Assembly (NCBI GenBank): GCA_036501145.1
Contig: DASYAV010000022.1
Coordinates: 25,300-89,299 of the forward strand
Length of the DNA stretch: 64,000 nucleotides
Reading direction: 5' to 3'
From: PALSA-505 sp036501145
GTDB taxonomy: Bacteria > Actinomycetota > Actinomycetes > Streptosporangiales > Streptosporangiaceae
Shown: in pieces, positions 25,557-34,597 of the stretch
Layout of the letters: the number at the start of each line of letters is the position of its first letter
Position numbering within the stretch: the first letter of the stretch is position 1
Program-made: the position numbers and the translations under genes
The notes under the pieces: model-generated
Databases searched by the model: none
What the model saw: the letters and a program-made list of their open reading frames with translations, nothing else
What the model was told of the DNA's origin: nothing

Positions 25557-26729
25557 TCAGTCAGCGGGGGTGCCGATGATGGCGTCGACGAATGCCTCCG
25601 GCTCGAACGGGGCCAGGTCGTCGGGGCCCTCGCCGAGGCCGACCAGCTTGACCGGGACGCCCAGCTCACGCTGCACGGCGATGACGATGCCACCCTTGGC
25701 GGTGCCGTCGAGCTTGGTCAGCACGATCCCGGTGACGTCCACCACCTCGGCGAACACCCGGGCCTGGCGCAGGCCGTTCTGCCCGGTGGTCGCGTCGAGC
25801 ACGAGCAGCACCTCGTCCACCGTGGTGCTCTTCTCGATGACCCGCTTGACCTTGCCGAGCTCGTCCATCAGCCCGGTCTTGGTGTGCAGCCGGCCCGCGG
25901 TGTCGACGATGACCGTGTCCACGTGCTCGTCGATACCCTCACGGACGGCCTCGAAGGCCACGCTGGCCGGGTCGGCACCCTCCCGGTCGGAGCGCACGGT
26001 GCGGGCACCCACCCGCTCACCCCAGGTCTGCAGCTGGTCCGCGGCGGCGGCGCGGAACGTGTCGGCCGCGCCGAGCAGCACGGTGCGGCCGTCGCCGACC
26101 AGCGCACGGGCCAGCTTGCCCGCGGTGGTGGTCTTGCCGGTGCCGTTGACCCCGGCCACCAGCACCACCGCCGGGTGGCCGGCGTGCGGCGCGGTGTGCA
26201 GCGTCCGGTCGAGGTTCGGGCCGAGCTGGGCGAGCAGCTCGGCGCGCAGCAGCGTCCTGGCCTCGCCGAGGTCGCGGCTGCCGGCCACCTTCATCTTGGT
26301 CTGCAGCTCGTCCACCATCTGCCGGGCCGGGGCGACGCCCACGTCCGCGGTGATCAGCGTGTCCTCGATCTCTTCCCAGGTCTGCTCATCAAGGGTGCCG
26401 CGGGACAGCAGGCTGAGCAGCACCGAGCCGAGGCCGGACTGAGACCGGGCGAGCCGGCCACGGAGCGCGGCGAGCCGGCCGGCCGAGGGCGGCGGCTTCT
26501 CGAGCTCGGGCGCCGGGGCCTGCGGGCTGGGCGCGGCGGGCGCCTCGGGCTGGTCCAGCACCGCCGTGCCGCTGCTCGCACCGGCACCGGACGGCCGGGC
26601 GTCGCCCGCTACCGGGGGTCGCGCCTGATGACCGACGGCACCGCGCTGGCGCGGCCGGACCAGCAGGAGATAGCCGGCCGACGCGGCGGCCAGCACGGCG
26701 ATAACGATGATCAGAATCACATAAGCCAT
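25557..26729 (-). CDS. ftsY: Signal recognition particle receptor FtsY
   Basis: A 390-residue SRP receptor GTPase. The N-terminus starts with a membrane helix (MAYVILIIVIAVLAAASAGY), then a disordered Pro/Ala linker, the N domain (LSRGTLDEQTWEEIEDTLI) and the G domain with VAGVNGTGKTTTAGKLARAL, DTAGRLHTK and TKLDGTAKGG. The N-terminal helix is usual for actinobacterial FtsY. It lies between smc and glnB; the gap to smc contains the 86-bp tandem repeat. Confidence 0.96.
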   Translation of the reverse strand: MAYVILIIVIAVLAAASAGYLLLVRPRQRGAVGHQARPPVAGDARPSGAGASSGTAVLDQPEAPAAPSPQAPAPELEKPPPSAGRLAALRGRLARSQSGLGSVLLSLLSRGTLDEQTWEEIEDTLITADVGVAPARQMVDELQTKMKVAGSRDLGEARTLLRAELLAQLGPNLDRTLHTAPHAGHPAVVLVAGVNGTGKTTTAGKLARALVGDGRTVLLGAADTFRAAAADQLQTWGERVGARTVRSDREGADPASVAFEAVREGIDEHVDTVIVDTAGRLHTKTGLMDELGKVKRVIEKSTTVDEVLLVLDATTGQNGLRQARVFAEVVDVTGIVLTKLDGTAKGGIVIAVQRELGVPVKLVGLGEGPDDLAPFEPEAFVDAIIGTPAD

Positions 26730-26824
26730 GGCGCCCCCAGTGTCGCAGACGGAGGCGGGTGACCACGACTACCGGGATAGGCAGCCGCGATAACAGAAGA
26801 TGAGTCACCGGCGGCAACCGGTCC

Positions 26825-26997
26825 GTGGGGGTCCGGGGGCTCAGGCCCCCGGGAAACATTGCGGACCACCGGGAAGCTGGCCGCAGGCCAGCGAACAGGG
26901 TCACCCGTCTGTGGGGGTCCGGGGGGCTCAGGCCCCCGGGAAACATTGCGGACCACCGGGAAGCTGGCCGCAGGCCAGCGAACAGGGTCACCCGTCC
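26825..26997. repeat. Two tandem copies of an 86/87-bp repeat with internal hairpins
   Basis: Copy 1 is 26825-26910 and copy 2 is 26911-26997. They are identical except for one extra G in a G-run and the last base. Each has two perfect inverted repeats, GGGGGC-TCAG-GCCCCC and GCTGGCC-GCA-GGCCAGC. This resembles a REP-type extragenic element and may serve as a terminator between smc and ftsY. Open frames through it are repetitive and not coding. Confidence 0.85.
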
Positions 26998-27006
26998 CGG
27001 CCGGGA

Positions 27007-30000
27007 TCAGACCCGCTCGTGCTCGCGGATCCGCTGGCTCACCACCGCGGAGACGCCGTCGCCGCGCATGCTGATGCCGTACAGCGAGTCGGCGACCTCC
27101 ATGGTCCGCTTCTGGTGGGTCACCACGATCAGCTGCGACACCGCGCGCAGCTCCTCGAGGATGCCGAGCAGCCGCTGCAGGTTGGTGTCGTCGAGTGCCG
27201 CCTCGACCTCGTCCAGCACGTAGAACGGGGACGGCCGGGCCTTGAAGATAGCCAGCAGGAAGGCGATCGCGGTCAGCGACCGCTCGCCGCCGGACAGCAG
27301 GGACAGCCGCTTGACCTTCTTGCCCGGCGGCCGCGCCTCGACCTCGATGCCGGTGGCGAGCATGTCATCCGGCTCGGTCAGCACCAGCCGGCCGTCGCCG
27401 CCGGGGAACAGCCGGGAGAAGATCGCCTCGAACTCGCGGGCGGTGTCCTCGTAGGCGGACGCGAACACCTGCTGCACCCGGTCGTCCACCTCTTTGACCA
27501 CGATGAGCAGGTCGCGCCGGGTCTTCTTCAGGTCCTCGAGCTGGGTGCCGAGGAACGCGTGCCGTTCCTGCAGCGCCTCGAACTCCTCCAGCGCCAGCGG
27601 GTTCACCTTGCCCAGCTGGGCCAGCTGCCGCTCGGCGACGTGGGCGCGGCGCTCCTGCTCGGCCCGCACGTAGCGGCGCGGCTCGAGAGGGACGTCCTCG
27701 CCCTCGGGCACCGGCAGCGGCACTTCCGGCCCGTACTCGTCGACCAGGGAGCTGGGCTCGATGCCGAACTCTTCCGCGGCACGCCCGCTGATCTGCTCCA
27801 GCCGCATCCGGTGCTCGGCGGCGACGATCTCGGCGCTGTGCGCCTGGTCCACCAGGGCGTCCAGCTCGCCGGACAGCTCCTTGGCCCTGGCCCGCAGCCT
27901 GGTCAGCTCCTCGGCGCGGCCCGCGGTGGCCCGCTCGGCGGCCATCCGCTCGCCCTGGGCCAGTTCCACGGACCGCTCGATCCGGGTGATCGCGATCCGC
28001 GCGGCGTCGGCGACCGCGCGGGTGATGGCCGCGTGCTGCCGCCGCTGGGCGAGCCGGGCCGCGGCGCGGTCGCGGGCGCGGCGCTCGGCGATGGCCGCGG
28101 CGGCCAGCGAGTCAGCCCGGCCGGCGATGGCCCGGCTGCGCTCCTCGGCGGTGCGCACCTCGAGCCTGGCCTCCATCTCGGCGGTGCGGGCGAGGTCGCA
28201 CTTGTGCGCGAGCAGATCCCTGGCCCCCGCGTCGGGCCGGTCCTGCGCCTGGTCGGCCCCTTCTGCCTCCGCTTCGGCCTTGGCCAGCCGGCGCTCCAGG
28301 TCCTCGATGTGGGCGATGCCGGATTCCCTGGCCCGCTGGGCGGCCTGCAGCGCCTTGGCCAGCCGGTCGGCCTCGCCACGGGCGCCACGGGCGGCCCCGG
28401 CCAGCATGCCGATCCGGCCGGAGACGCCGGCCGCCGCCCGGTCGGCGTCACGCAGCGCGGCCTGCGCCTGGGCGAGCACCTGGCGGGCCTGTTCCTCGTC
28501 CTGGGTGGCACCGGCCAGGTCCTGCTCGGCCGCCGCGCAGCGCCGCTCGGCGGCGGCCAGCGCGGTGGCGGCCGCGTCGGCGGCGGCGCCGATCTCCAGC
28601 AGGCTGGGGGCCTTGACCGAGCCGCCGTGCGCCCAGTGCGCACCGAGCAGGTCGCCGTCCCTGGTGACCACGCGCAGCGTGCCGTCGGCCCGGATCAGCT
28701 CGGCGGCCTGGCCGAGGTCGTCGGCGGCCAGCACGCCGCCGAGCAGTTCGCGCAGCACCGGGGCCGCGGCCGGGGGCGCCTGCACCAGGTCGAGCGCGGG
28801 CCGGGCGCCGGGCGGCACGGCCCGGCCGGGTGCGCCGGCCCCGTTCTGGGTCACCGGGCCTGGCGCCGCGTCCGGCCCGGCGGTGATGACCAGCCCGGCG
28901 CTGCCCGAGCCGTCGGCGCGCAGCGCGGACAGGATGGCCACGGCCTCGTCAAGACCGGCCACGGCGACCGCGTCCGCGGCCGCGCCTAGCGCGGTGGCGA
29001 TGGCCTGCTGCCATCCGTCGGCCACGGTGAGCATGCCGGCGAACGAGCCGAGCACGCCGCCGAACCGGCCAGGCTGGCCCAGCAGCAGCTCCGAGGCGTC
29101 GCCGCCGCGGCGCAGCGACTCCTCAAGGGTCTCCTTGCGGGCCCGCAGTGCGGCCCGCTCGCCGCTGGCCTGATGCTCCGCCTGACGCAGCCCGGCCACC
29201 TGCTCGGCGGCCTCGCTGACGGCAGCGACCGCCCGCTGCTGGGCGGCGAGCAGCTCAGCCCGGCCTTCCTCGTTGCCGGACTCGGCCTCGCCCGCCTTGG
29301 CGTGCTCCTGCTCGGCCTGCACGGCTCGCTCGGCGGCCTGCTCGAGCGCGTCGGTGAGCCGGGTGATCTCTTCCTCGGCGGCCATGCCGCGGCTGCGGGA
29401 GGCGCCGACCTGGCCGCGCAGCTTGGCCAGCCGGTCGGCCCGGGCGGCCGCGTCGCGGGCCTGGCTGGCGATCTGGCGCTCCACCTCGGCCAGTGCGTCC
29501 TCGGCGGTCTTGCGCCCGGCCACGGCGGTGGACAGCCGCTCACGGCAGGTGTCCAGCCGCTCGGCGAGCGCGGCCTCCTCCTCACGGAAGCCGGCCGCTT
29601 GGGCCTCCAGCGCATCGGGGTCGCGGCTGGGACGGTCCGGCTCGGGGTCGGCGGACAGGTGGCGGTGCCGCTCGGTGGCCAGGCTGGCCACCCCGCGCAG
29701 CCGCTCGGCCAGCGAGGACAGTGCGAACCAGGTCTCCTGCGCCTGGCCCAGCCGGGGTGCGTGCTCGCGTGCCGCCGCCTCGAGCTCGGCCTCCTTGGCC
29801 CGGGCCGCGGTGAGCCCGGACTCGAGGTCGGTGCGGCGGGCGGCCACCACGGCCTCACCCGCCCGCTCGGCCTCGAGTTCGGCGGCCAGCGTGACGTAGT
29901 CGTCGGCGAGCAGCCGGAGCCTGGAGTCGCGCAGGTCGGCCTGGATGACCACGGCCTTCCTGGCGATCTCGGCCTGGCGGCCGAGCGGCTTGAGCCTGCG

Positions 30001-30597
30001 GCCAAGCTCGGAGGTGAGGTCGACGAGGCGGGTCAGGTTGGCCTGCATGGCCTCCAGCTTGCGCAGCGCCTTTTCCTTGCGCTTGCGGTGCTTGAGTACC
30101 CCGGCGGCCTCCTCGATCAGCGCGCGCCTGGCGTCCGGGCCGGCGTGCAGCACCTCGTCGAGCTGGCCCTGGCCGACGATCACGTGCATTTCCCGGCCCA
30201 GCCCGGAGTCCGACAGCAGCTCCTGGACGTCGAGCAGCCGGCAGTGGTCGCCGTTGATGGAGTACTCGCTCTGCCCGGACCTGAACAGCAGGCGGCTGAT
30301 CGTGACCTCGGCGTAGTCGATGGGCAGCGCGCCGTCGCTGTTGTCAATGGTGAGGGTGACCTCGGCCCGGCCGAGCGGCGGGCGGGAGGTGGTCCCGGCG
30401 AAGACGACGTCCTCCATCTTGCCGCCGCGCAGCGACTTGACGCCCTGCTCGCCCATCACCCAGGAGAGCGCGTCGACGATGTTGGACTTGCCGGACCCGT
30501 TCGGGCCGACCACGCAGGTGATCCCCAGCTCGAAGCGCAGCGTGGACGAGGAGGCGAAGGACTTGAACCCGCGCAGGGTGAGCGTCTTTAGATGCAC
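27007..30597 (-). CDS. smc: Chromosome segregation protein SMC
   Basis: The 1196-residue condensin ATPase. The N-terminal head has VVGPNGSGKSNIVDALSWVM, followed by a coiled coil, a hinge at about residues 510-670 (LGSFAGMLTVADGWQQAIA to LGGVLAADDLGQAAEL), a second coiled coil and the C-terminal head with LLSGGERSLTAIAFLLAIF and FYVLDEVEAALDDTNLQRLL. It works with ScpA and ScpB in loading at parS sites and arm juxtaposition. The start MHLKTLTLRGFKSFASSSTL is canonical and the length is normal. The minus-strand order is smc then ftsY. Confidence 0.97.
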   Translation of the reverse strand: MHLKTLTLRGFKSFASSSTLRFELGITCVVGPNGSGKSNIVDALSWVMGEQGVKSLRGGKMEDVVFAGTTSRPPLGRAEVTLTIDNSDGALPIDYAEVTISRLLFRSGQSEYSINGDHCRLLDVQELLSDSGLGREMHVIVGQGQLDEVLHAGPDARRALIEEAAGVLKHRKRKEKALRKLEAMQANLTRLVDLTSELGRRLKPLGRQAEIARKAVVIQADLRDSRLRLLADDYVTLAAELEAERAGEAVVAARRTDLESGLTAARAKEAELEAAAREHAPRLGQAQETWFALSSLAERLRGVASLATERHRHLSADPEPDRPSRDPDALEAQAAGFREEEAALAERLDTCRERLSTAVAGRKTAEDALAEVERQIASQARDAAARADRLAKLRGQVGASRSRGMAAEEEITRLTDALEQAAERAVQAEQEHAKAGEAESGNEEGRAELLAAQQRAVAAVSEAAEQVAGLRQAEHQASGERAALRARKETLEESLRRGGDASELLLGQPGRFGGVLGSFAGMLTVADGWQQAIATALGAAADAVAVAGLDEAVAILSALRADGSGSAGLVITAGPDAAPGPVTQNGAGAPGRAVPPGARPALDLVQAPPAAAPVLRELLGGVLAADDLGQAAELIRADGTLRVVTRDGDLLGAHWAHGGSVKAPSLLEIGAAADAAATALAAAERRCAAAEQDLAGATQDEEQARQVLAQAQAALRDADRAAAGVSGRIGMLAGAARGARGEADRLAKALQAAQRARESGIAHIEDLERRLAKAEAEAEGADQAQDRPDAGARDLLAHKCDLARTAEMEARLEVRTAEERSRAIAGRADSLAAAAIAERRARDRAAARLAQRRQHAAITRAVADAARIAITRIERSVELAQGERMAAERATAGRAEELTRLRARAKELSGELDALVDQAHSAEIVAAEHRMRLEQISGRAAEEFGIEPSSLVDEYGPEVPLPVPEGEDVPLEPRRYVRAEQERRAHVAERQLAQLGKVNPLALEEFEALQERHAFLGTQLEDLKKTRRDLLIVVKEVDDRVQQVFASAYEDTAREFEAIFSRLFPGGDGRLVLTEPDDMLATGIEVEARPPGKKVKRLSLLSGGERSLTAIAFLLAIFKARPSPFYVLDEVEAALDDTNLQRLLGILEELRAVSQLIVVTHQKRTMEVADSLYGISMRGDGVSAVVSQRIREHERV

Positions 30598-30779
30598 CCC
30601 CGGGATCTCCTCCTCCGTCGCTGCCCGGCCATCTCCCGTACACCGCTGGCGGCGTCAAGATCCATGGGGTATGGCCTAGTCCGCACTGTACCGCGCGGCA
30701 CCGTCAGTTCCCGGGATTCCGGCAGGATGGCGCCGGTGCTGGTGGCGAACGCCGTGGCTAAGCGAAGATCACGCGCAAA

Positions 30780-30813
30780 CGAATAGGGACGCTGAATTCA
30801 GCGTCCCTATTCG
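30780..30813. terminator. 34-bp perfect palindrome, probable terminator
   Basis: CGAATAGGGACGCTGAA is followed directly by its exact reverse complement. It lies 29 bp after the stop of the 62-residue gene on the minus strand, with TTTGCG following, so a transcript would fold into a loopless stem. It separates that gene from smc. A protein-binding palindrome is the alternative. Confidence 0.65.
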
Positions 30814-30842
30814 GCGTTTCCGCCAGGTCATGCGGGTACTCG

Positions 30843-31031
30843 TCAGGCGAGTACCGGCTCACGGGGCCGAACTAGCAGGTCACGGCCGACCTCCGCGGCG
30901 AGCGCGTCCTTTTCGTCCTGAAGCCGGACAAGTTCGGCCTCAAGATCACGAACGCGCTGCTGGAGGCGGCGCATCTCGCTGACCATACGGAGATCGGGTC
31001 CGCCGACGTGGCCATATAGAGCCTTCGCCAT
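30843..31031 (-). CDS. Small conserved actinobacterial coiled-coil protein
   Basis: A 62-residue protein beginning MAKALYGHVGGPDLRMVSEM, followed by a coiled coil of alternating Arg/Glu/Leu heptads (RRLQQRVRDLEAELVRLQDE). I recognise this N-terminus from small conserved actinobacterial proteins of unknown function. ATG at 31031 has GAGGAC 10 bp upstream; the frame extends further upstream without sense. It could regulate or scaffold something by dimerisation; no function is assigned. Confidence 0.8.
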   Translation of the reverse strand: MAKALYGHVGGPDLRMVSEMRRLQQRVRDLEAELVRLQDEKDALAAEVGRDLLVRPREPVLA

Positions 31032-31186
31032 TGTAAAAGGTCCTCCACACTGAGTGACCAGAGTGGGCGCGCACAGAATTATGGGCATAGGCACGCGCGG
31101 GTAACAGCAACTATGGTCCCACTGAGCGGGGGCTTGGTCAAGTTGATCGTGGTCCATCGCACCAGGTGGTCAGCGCGGTGGGACCC

Positions 31187-31489
31187 TTATTGTGCGGTAA
31201 ATCCGGCGAATTCACCACGGGCGTCACCCCACTGCTCACGTACCCCGGTAACCCGCCCGGGAGTCTCCGGCCCGCCGAGCAGGGCGAGCAGTTCGCGGCA
31301 GGCCTGGCCGCTACCCTCCGCAACCACTTCGACCCGCCCGTCGGGCAGGTTGGTGGCGGTGCCGGCCAGGCCGAGCCTGCGCGCCCTGGAGCGTACCCAC
31401 CAGCGGAAGCCGACGCCCTGCACCAGCCCCTCGACCCAGGCGGTCAGCCGCACCCGCGGCTGGCCCGCGTCACCGAGCACGGAGGGCAC
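31187..31489 (-). CDS. acyP: Acylphosphatase
   Basis: A 100-residue acylphosphatase that hydrolyses carboxyl-phosphate bonds. The signature VEGLVQGVGFRWWVRSRA holds the catalytic Arg, and TNLPDGRVEVVAEG holds the catalytic Asn. Its 5' end overlaps mutM by 20 bp, so it is part of the rnc-mutM-acyP run. Cytoplasmic. Confidence 0.93.
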   Translation of the reverse strand: MPSVLGDAGQPRVRLTAWVEGLVQGVGFRWWVRSRARRLGLAGTATNLPDGRVEVVAEGSGQACRELLALLGGPETPGRVTGVREQWGDARGEFAGFTAQ

Positions 31490-32351
31490 GCGGGCTGCCG
31501 GCTCCGGCGCTGCGCCGGGGCCGCGGCTGGCACTTGGGGCAACTGTAGGCGGACCGGTTCATGAACGGGTCACGGCGCACCGGCGTCCCGCAGCGCGGGC
31601 AGGGGCGGTCCTCACGGCCGTAGACGGCCAGCGAGCGGTCGAAGTAGCCGCTCTCGCCGTTGACGTTGATGTAGAGCGCGTCGAACGAGGTGCCGCCGGC
31701 CCGCAGGGCCTCGAGCAGCACCTCCCGCACCGCCTCCAGCAGCCGCTCGATGGCCGGCCTGGTCAGCGTCTGGGTCGGGCGCGCCCAGTGCAGCCGGGCG
31801 CGCCACAGCGCCTCGTCGGCGTAGATGTTGCCCACCCCGCTGATCAGTGACTGATCCAGCAGCGCCCGCTTGATCCCGGTGTGCCGGAGCCGGAGCCGGG
31901 TGGCGAACACCGCGGGCTCGAAGGCCTGCTCCAGCGGATCCGGGGCGATGTGCGCGATCGGGGCGGGCAGCACGGCCCCGCCGGGCACGAACATCACGTG
32001 GCCGAACGTGCGCTGATCGGTGAACCGCAGGTCCGGCCCGCCGTCGGTGAAGGTGAACCGCGCCCTGACGTGCGGGCCCACCGGCCGGTCCGGGTCGCCG
32101 ACCAGGAACTGGCCGCTCATGCCCAGGTGGGCGAGCAGGGCGTCCTCGCCGGCCGACAGCCACAGGTATTTGCCACGGCGCCGGGCCGAGGTGATCAGGC
32201 GCCGGGCCATGGCCGCCTCGAAGTCGCTGGATCCGGCCAGGTGACGGCGCGCCGCGCGGGGATGCAGCACGGTCGCGGCCGCGACCGTCCGGCCCACGAC
32301 GTGCCGTTCCAGGCCACGCCGCACCGTCTCGACTTCGGGAAGCTCAGGCAC
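31470..32351 (-). CDS. mutM: Formamidopyrimidine-DNA glycosylase
   Basis: Fpg removes 8-oxoguanine and formamidopyrimidines and cuts the abasic site. The N-terminal catalytic PELPEVETVRRGL (P2 and E3 after Met removal) is intact. The helix-two-turn-helix contains ISGVGNIYADEALWRARLHW. The zinc finger is CPRCGTPVRRDPFMNRSAYS ending in CPKC. At 293 residues it is normal, with a short Pro/Arg tail. It lies 11 bp downstream of rnc. Confidence 0.96.
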   Translation of the reverse strand: MPELPEVETVRRGLERHVVGRTVAAATVLHPRAARRHLAGSSDFEAAMARRLITSARRRGKYLWLSAGEDALLAHLGMSGQFLVGDPDRPVGPHVRARFTFTDGGPDLRFTDQRTFGHVMFVPGGAVLPAPIAHIAPDPLEQAFEPAVFATRLRLRHTGIKRALLDQSLISGVGNIYADEALWRARLHWARPTQTLTRPAIERLLEAVREVLLEALRAGGTSFDALYINVNGESGYFDRSLAVYGREDRPCPRCGTPVRRDPFMNRSAYSCPKCQPRPRRSAGAGSPRALRAR

Positions 32352-32362
32352 GTGTGGATCCG

Positions 32363-33136
32363 TCAGGTCATCGCGCTGGCGGCTAAGTCCTCGGCCGCCT
32401 CGTCCGGGGCGGAACCGGATTCCTTGCTGATCGCCGTGTAGGCGGCCTCGGCCGCCTGCTGCTCGGCTTCCTTCTTCGACCTGCCCTCGCCGGACCCGTA
32501 GGTGCGCCCGGCCACCCGCACGGCGGCACGGAACGACTTCTGGTGGTCGGGCCCGCTCTCCTCGACCCGGTACTCCGGGACGCCGAGGAACTGGGCGGCG
32601 GTGAGCTCCTGCAGCGAGGTCTTCCAGTCCAGCCCGGCGCCGAGCCGGGCTGAGTTGGCGATGACCGGGTCGAACAGCCGGTGCACCAGGTCACCGGCCG
32701 CTCCCAGGCCGCGGTCGGTGTAGACCGCGCCGATGACCGCCTCGAGGGTGTCGGCGAGGATGGACGGCTTGTCCCGCCCGCCGGTGCCCTCCTCGCCGCG
32801 GCCGAGCCGGATGTAGGTGCCAAGTCTCAGGCCGCGGGCCACGCCGGCCAGCGCGCGCATCTGCACCACGGCGGCGCGGAGCTTGGCCAGCTGCCCCTCG
32901 GGCAGGTCGGGATGCTCGCGGAACAGCGTGTCGGTGACGATCAGGCCCAGCACGGAATCGCCCAGGAACTCCAGCCGCTCGTTGGTGGGCAGGCCGCCGT
33001 TCTCATAGGCGTAAGACCTGTGTGTCAGGGCACGCTCAAGCAGATCGGGGTCGAGCGGCACACCGAGGGCGCGCTGCAGATCGTCCGGGCTGTGGCCGGC
33101 TCCGCCTTCGACTGGTGACGCATTCCCTGGGCCCAC
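32363..33136 (-). CDS. rnc: Ribonuclease III
   Basis: A 257-residue dsRNA endonuclease that processes rRNA and mRNAs. The signature NERLEFLGDSVLGLIVTDTL supplies catalytic Glu and Asp residues, with a second acidic pair in DTLEAVIGAVYTDRG. The double-stranded RNA-binding domain is C-terminal (DWKTSLQELTAAQF to RSKKEAEQQAAEAAY). It follows rpmF by 28 bp. Confidence 0.96.
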   Translation of the reverse strand: MGPGNASPVEGGAGHSPDDLQRALGVPLDPDLLERALTHRSYAYENGGLPTNERLEFLGDSVLGLIVTDTLFREHPDLPEGQLAKLRAAVVQMRALAGVARGLRLGTYIRLGRGEEGTGGRDKPSILADTLEAVIGAVYTDRGLGAAGDLVHRLFDPVIANSARLGAGLDWKTSLQELTAAQFLGVPEYRVEESGPDHQKSFRAAVRVAGRTYGSGEGRSKKEAEQQAAEAAYTAISKESGSAPDEAAEDLAASAMT

Positions 33137-33164
33137 GGCTCCTCCTCTCGGTCACCCGGAGAGG

Positions 33165-33344
33165 TCAGGACGACGGAGTGATCACCTGACGTCGCTTGTA
33201 GGTCCCGCAGGTCGGGCAGGCCACATGCGGCAGCTTCGGCTCGCGGCACTGCGGGCAGCGCACCAGCGTGGGCGCGGTGGTCTTCCACTGCGCACGCCGG
33301 GACCTGGTGTTGCTACGGGACGTCCTCCGCTTCGGTACAGCCAC
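33165..33344 (-). CDS. rpmF: 50S ribosomal protein bL32
   Basis: A 59-residue zinc-ribbon ribosomal protein starting at GTG 33344 with VAVPKRRTSRSNTRSRRAQW. Two zinc pairs are present, CPQC and CPTC, so this is the zinc-binding form. It begins two bases after the DUF177 stop. The gene is shorter than common ORF cut-offs and can be missed. Confidence 0.94.
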   Translation of the reverse strand: MAVPKRRTSRSNTRSRRAQWKTTAPTLVRCPQCREPKLPHVACPTCGTYKRRQVITPSS

Positions 33345-33345
33345 C

Positions 33346-33957
33346 TCAGCCCTCCTGTCGATCCGCGGCGCTAGCGCCGCTTGAATGAGTCTCGCTCTTC
33401 AGTTCGCGCAGCCGGGCCCAGCGCGGATCCAGTGCGGCGTCGTGCTCGTGCGCGGGCCCGGCGTCGGCGAGGCGGGCCCCGCACTCCGGGCAGAGCCCGG
33501 CACAATCGTCCCCGCACAGTGGGGCTAGCGGCAGCGCGAGCACCGTGGCGTCGCGCAGCGCCGGCTCGAGGTCGAGCAGGTCCCCGTCCAGGAAACGGCG
33601 GTCGTCCTCGGTGTCCTGCTGGCCCGTGGTGCCCCCGTCGCGCTCGTAGAGCTCACGGAAGCTCACCCGCACCGAGCTGGTCACCGGCTCCAGGCAGCGG
33701 GCACACTCACCCGTCACCGGCGCCGACGCCTCCGCGGTGACCAGCACGCCGTCGGGCATCGCCTCGAGCATGACAGTCAGCTCGACGTCCGTGCCGGCCG
33801 GCACGCGCGCGAGCGCGACATGCAGGTCTGCGGGCGCCGGGACGACGCGGGTCTCGCGGTATTCCGATCCATGCTGGCGCCCCAGTATCCGGGTATCGAA
33901 TACCAGGGGGCTGCGGGGATTGGTACGCGGAGTAGGCATGCTGGGTACGTATGACAT
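33346..33957 (-). CDS. DUF177 (YceD) family protein
   Basis: A 203-residue YceD-family protein, which in bacteria is almost always next to rpmF and linked to 23S rRNA maturation. It contains LVFDTRILGRQHGSEYRETR, VTGECARCLEPVTSSVRVSF, and a zinc-like CxxC pair in GLCPECGARL. Start choice: ATG at 33957 or 33939. It is transcribed with rpmF, rnc, mutM and acyP. Confidence 0.93.
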   Translation of the reverse strand: MSYVPSMPTPRTNPRSPLVFDTRILGRQHGSEYRETRVVPAPADLHVALARVPAGTDVELTVMLEAMPDGVLVTAEASAPVTGECARCLEPVTSSVRVSFRELYERDGGTTGQQDTEDDRRFLDGDLLDLEPALRDATVLALPLAPLCGDDCAGLCPECGARLADAGPAHEHDAALDPRWARLRELKSETHSSGASAADRQEG

Positions 33958-34065
33958 CAGGGATTACCGGTGTGGGCTGGGCCGAAGCGCAAGCCTACCT
34001 GCGGTCTTGAGTGAAACCCAACTCAGGCTTCGATTTCTGGGATCTTGCGGCCGCTGGAGGCTTCC

Positions 34066-34572
34066 TCAAGGCTGGCTGAGCCCGGACCCGTCGTGCTGCG
34101 CGGCCATCCGCTCGCGCAGCCTGGCCAGCACCAGGTCGGGCACCAGCCCGGACACGTCGCCGCCGTAGCCGACCACCTCTTTGACCAGGCTGGAGCGCAG
34201 GAACGCATACAGCGGGTTGGTCGTCATGAACAGCGTCTCGACGCCGGCCAGACGGTAGTTCATCTGGGACATCATCTGCTCGTACTCGAAGTCGCTGACC
34301 GCGCGCAGGCCCTTGACGATGGCCGAGATGTCGTGCTCCTTGCAGAAGTCGACGATCAGGCCGTGGAACCTGGCCACCCGCACGTTGCGGTAGCCGGCGG
34401 TGACCTCCCGCAGCATCTCCACCCGCTCGTCGGTGGTGAACAGCGTGTGCTTGGAGATGTTGATCAGCACCGCCACCACGACCTCGTCGTGGAGGCGGGC
34501 AGCCCGCTCAATGATGTCGAGATGCCCGTTGGTGACGGGATCGAACGAACCGGGACAGACGACCCGACTCAC
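34066..34572 (-). CDS. coaD: Phosphopantetheine adenylyltransferase
   Basis: CoaD joins AMP to 4'-phosphopantetheine, the penultimate step of coenzyme A synthesis. The nucleotidyltransferase motif CPGSFDPVTNGHLDIIERAA is at the N-terminus, with KGLRAVSDFEYEQMM further on. GTG at 34572 matches the family start; 168 residues. It follows rsmD by 25 bp, a common pairing. Confidence 0.96.
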   Translation of the reverse strand: MSRVVCPGSFDPVTNGHLDIIERAARLHDEVVVAVLINISKHTLFTTDERVEMLREVTAGYRNVRVARFHGLIVDFCKEHDISAIVKGLRAVSDFEYEQMMSQMNYRLAGVETLFMTTNPLYAFLRSSLVKEVVGYGGDVSGLVPDLVLARLRERMAAQHDGSGLSQP

Positions 34573-34597
34573 GAGGTCCCACCCTTCTGGCCAGCGG

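Noticed and set aside
26825..26997. Tandem repeat considered as CRISPR
   Set aside because: Only two adjacent 86-bp copies without unique spacers and no cas genes.
26800..28989. 729-codon open frame on the plus strand
   Set aside because: Antisense to smc and running through the non-coding tandem repeat.
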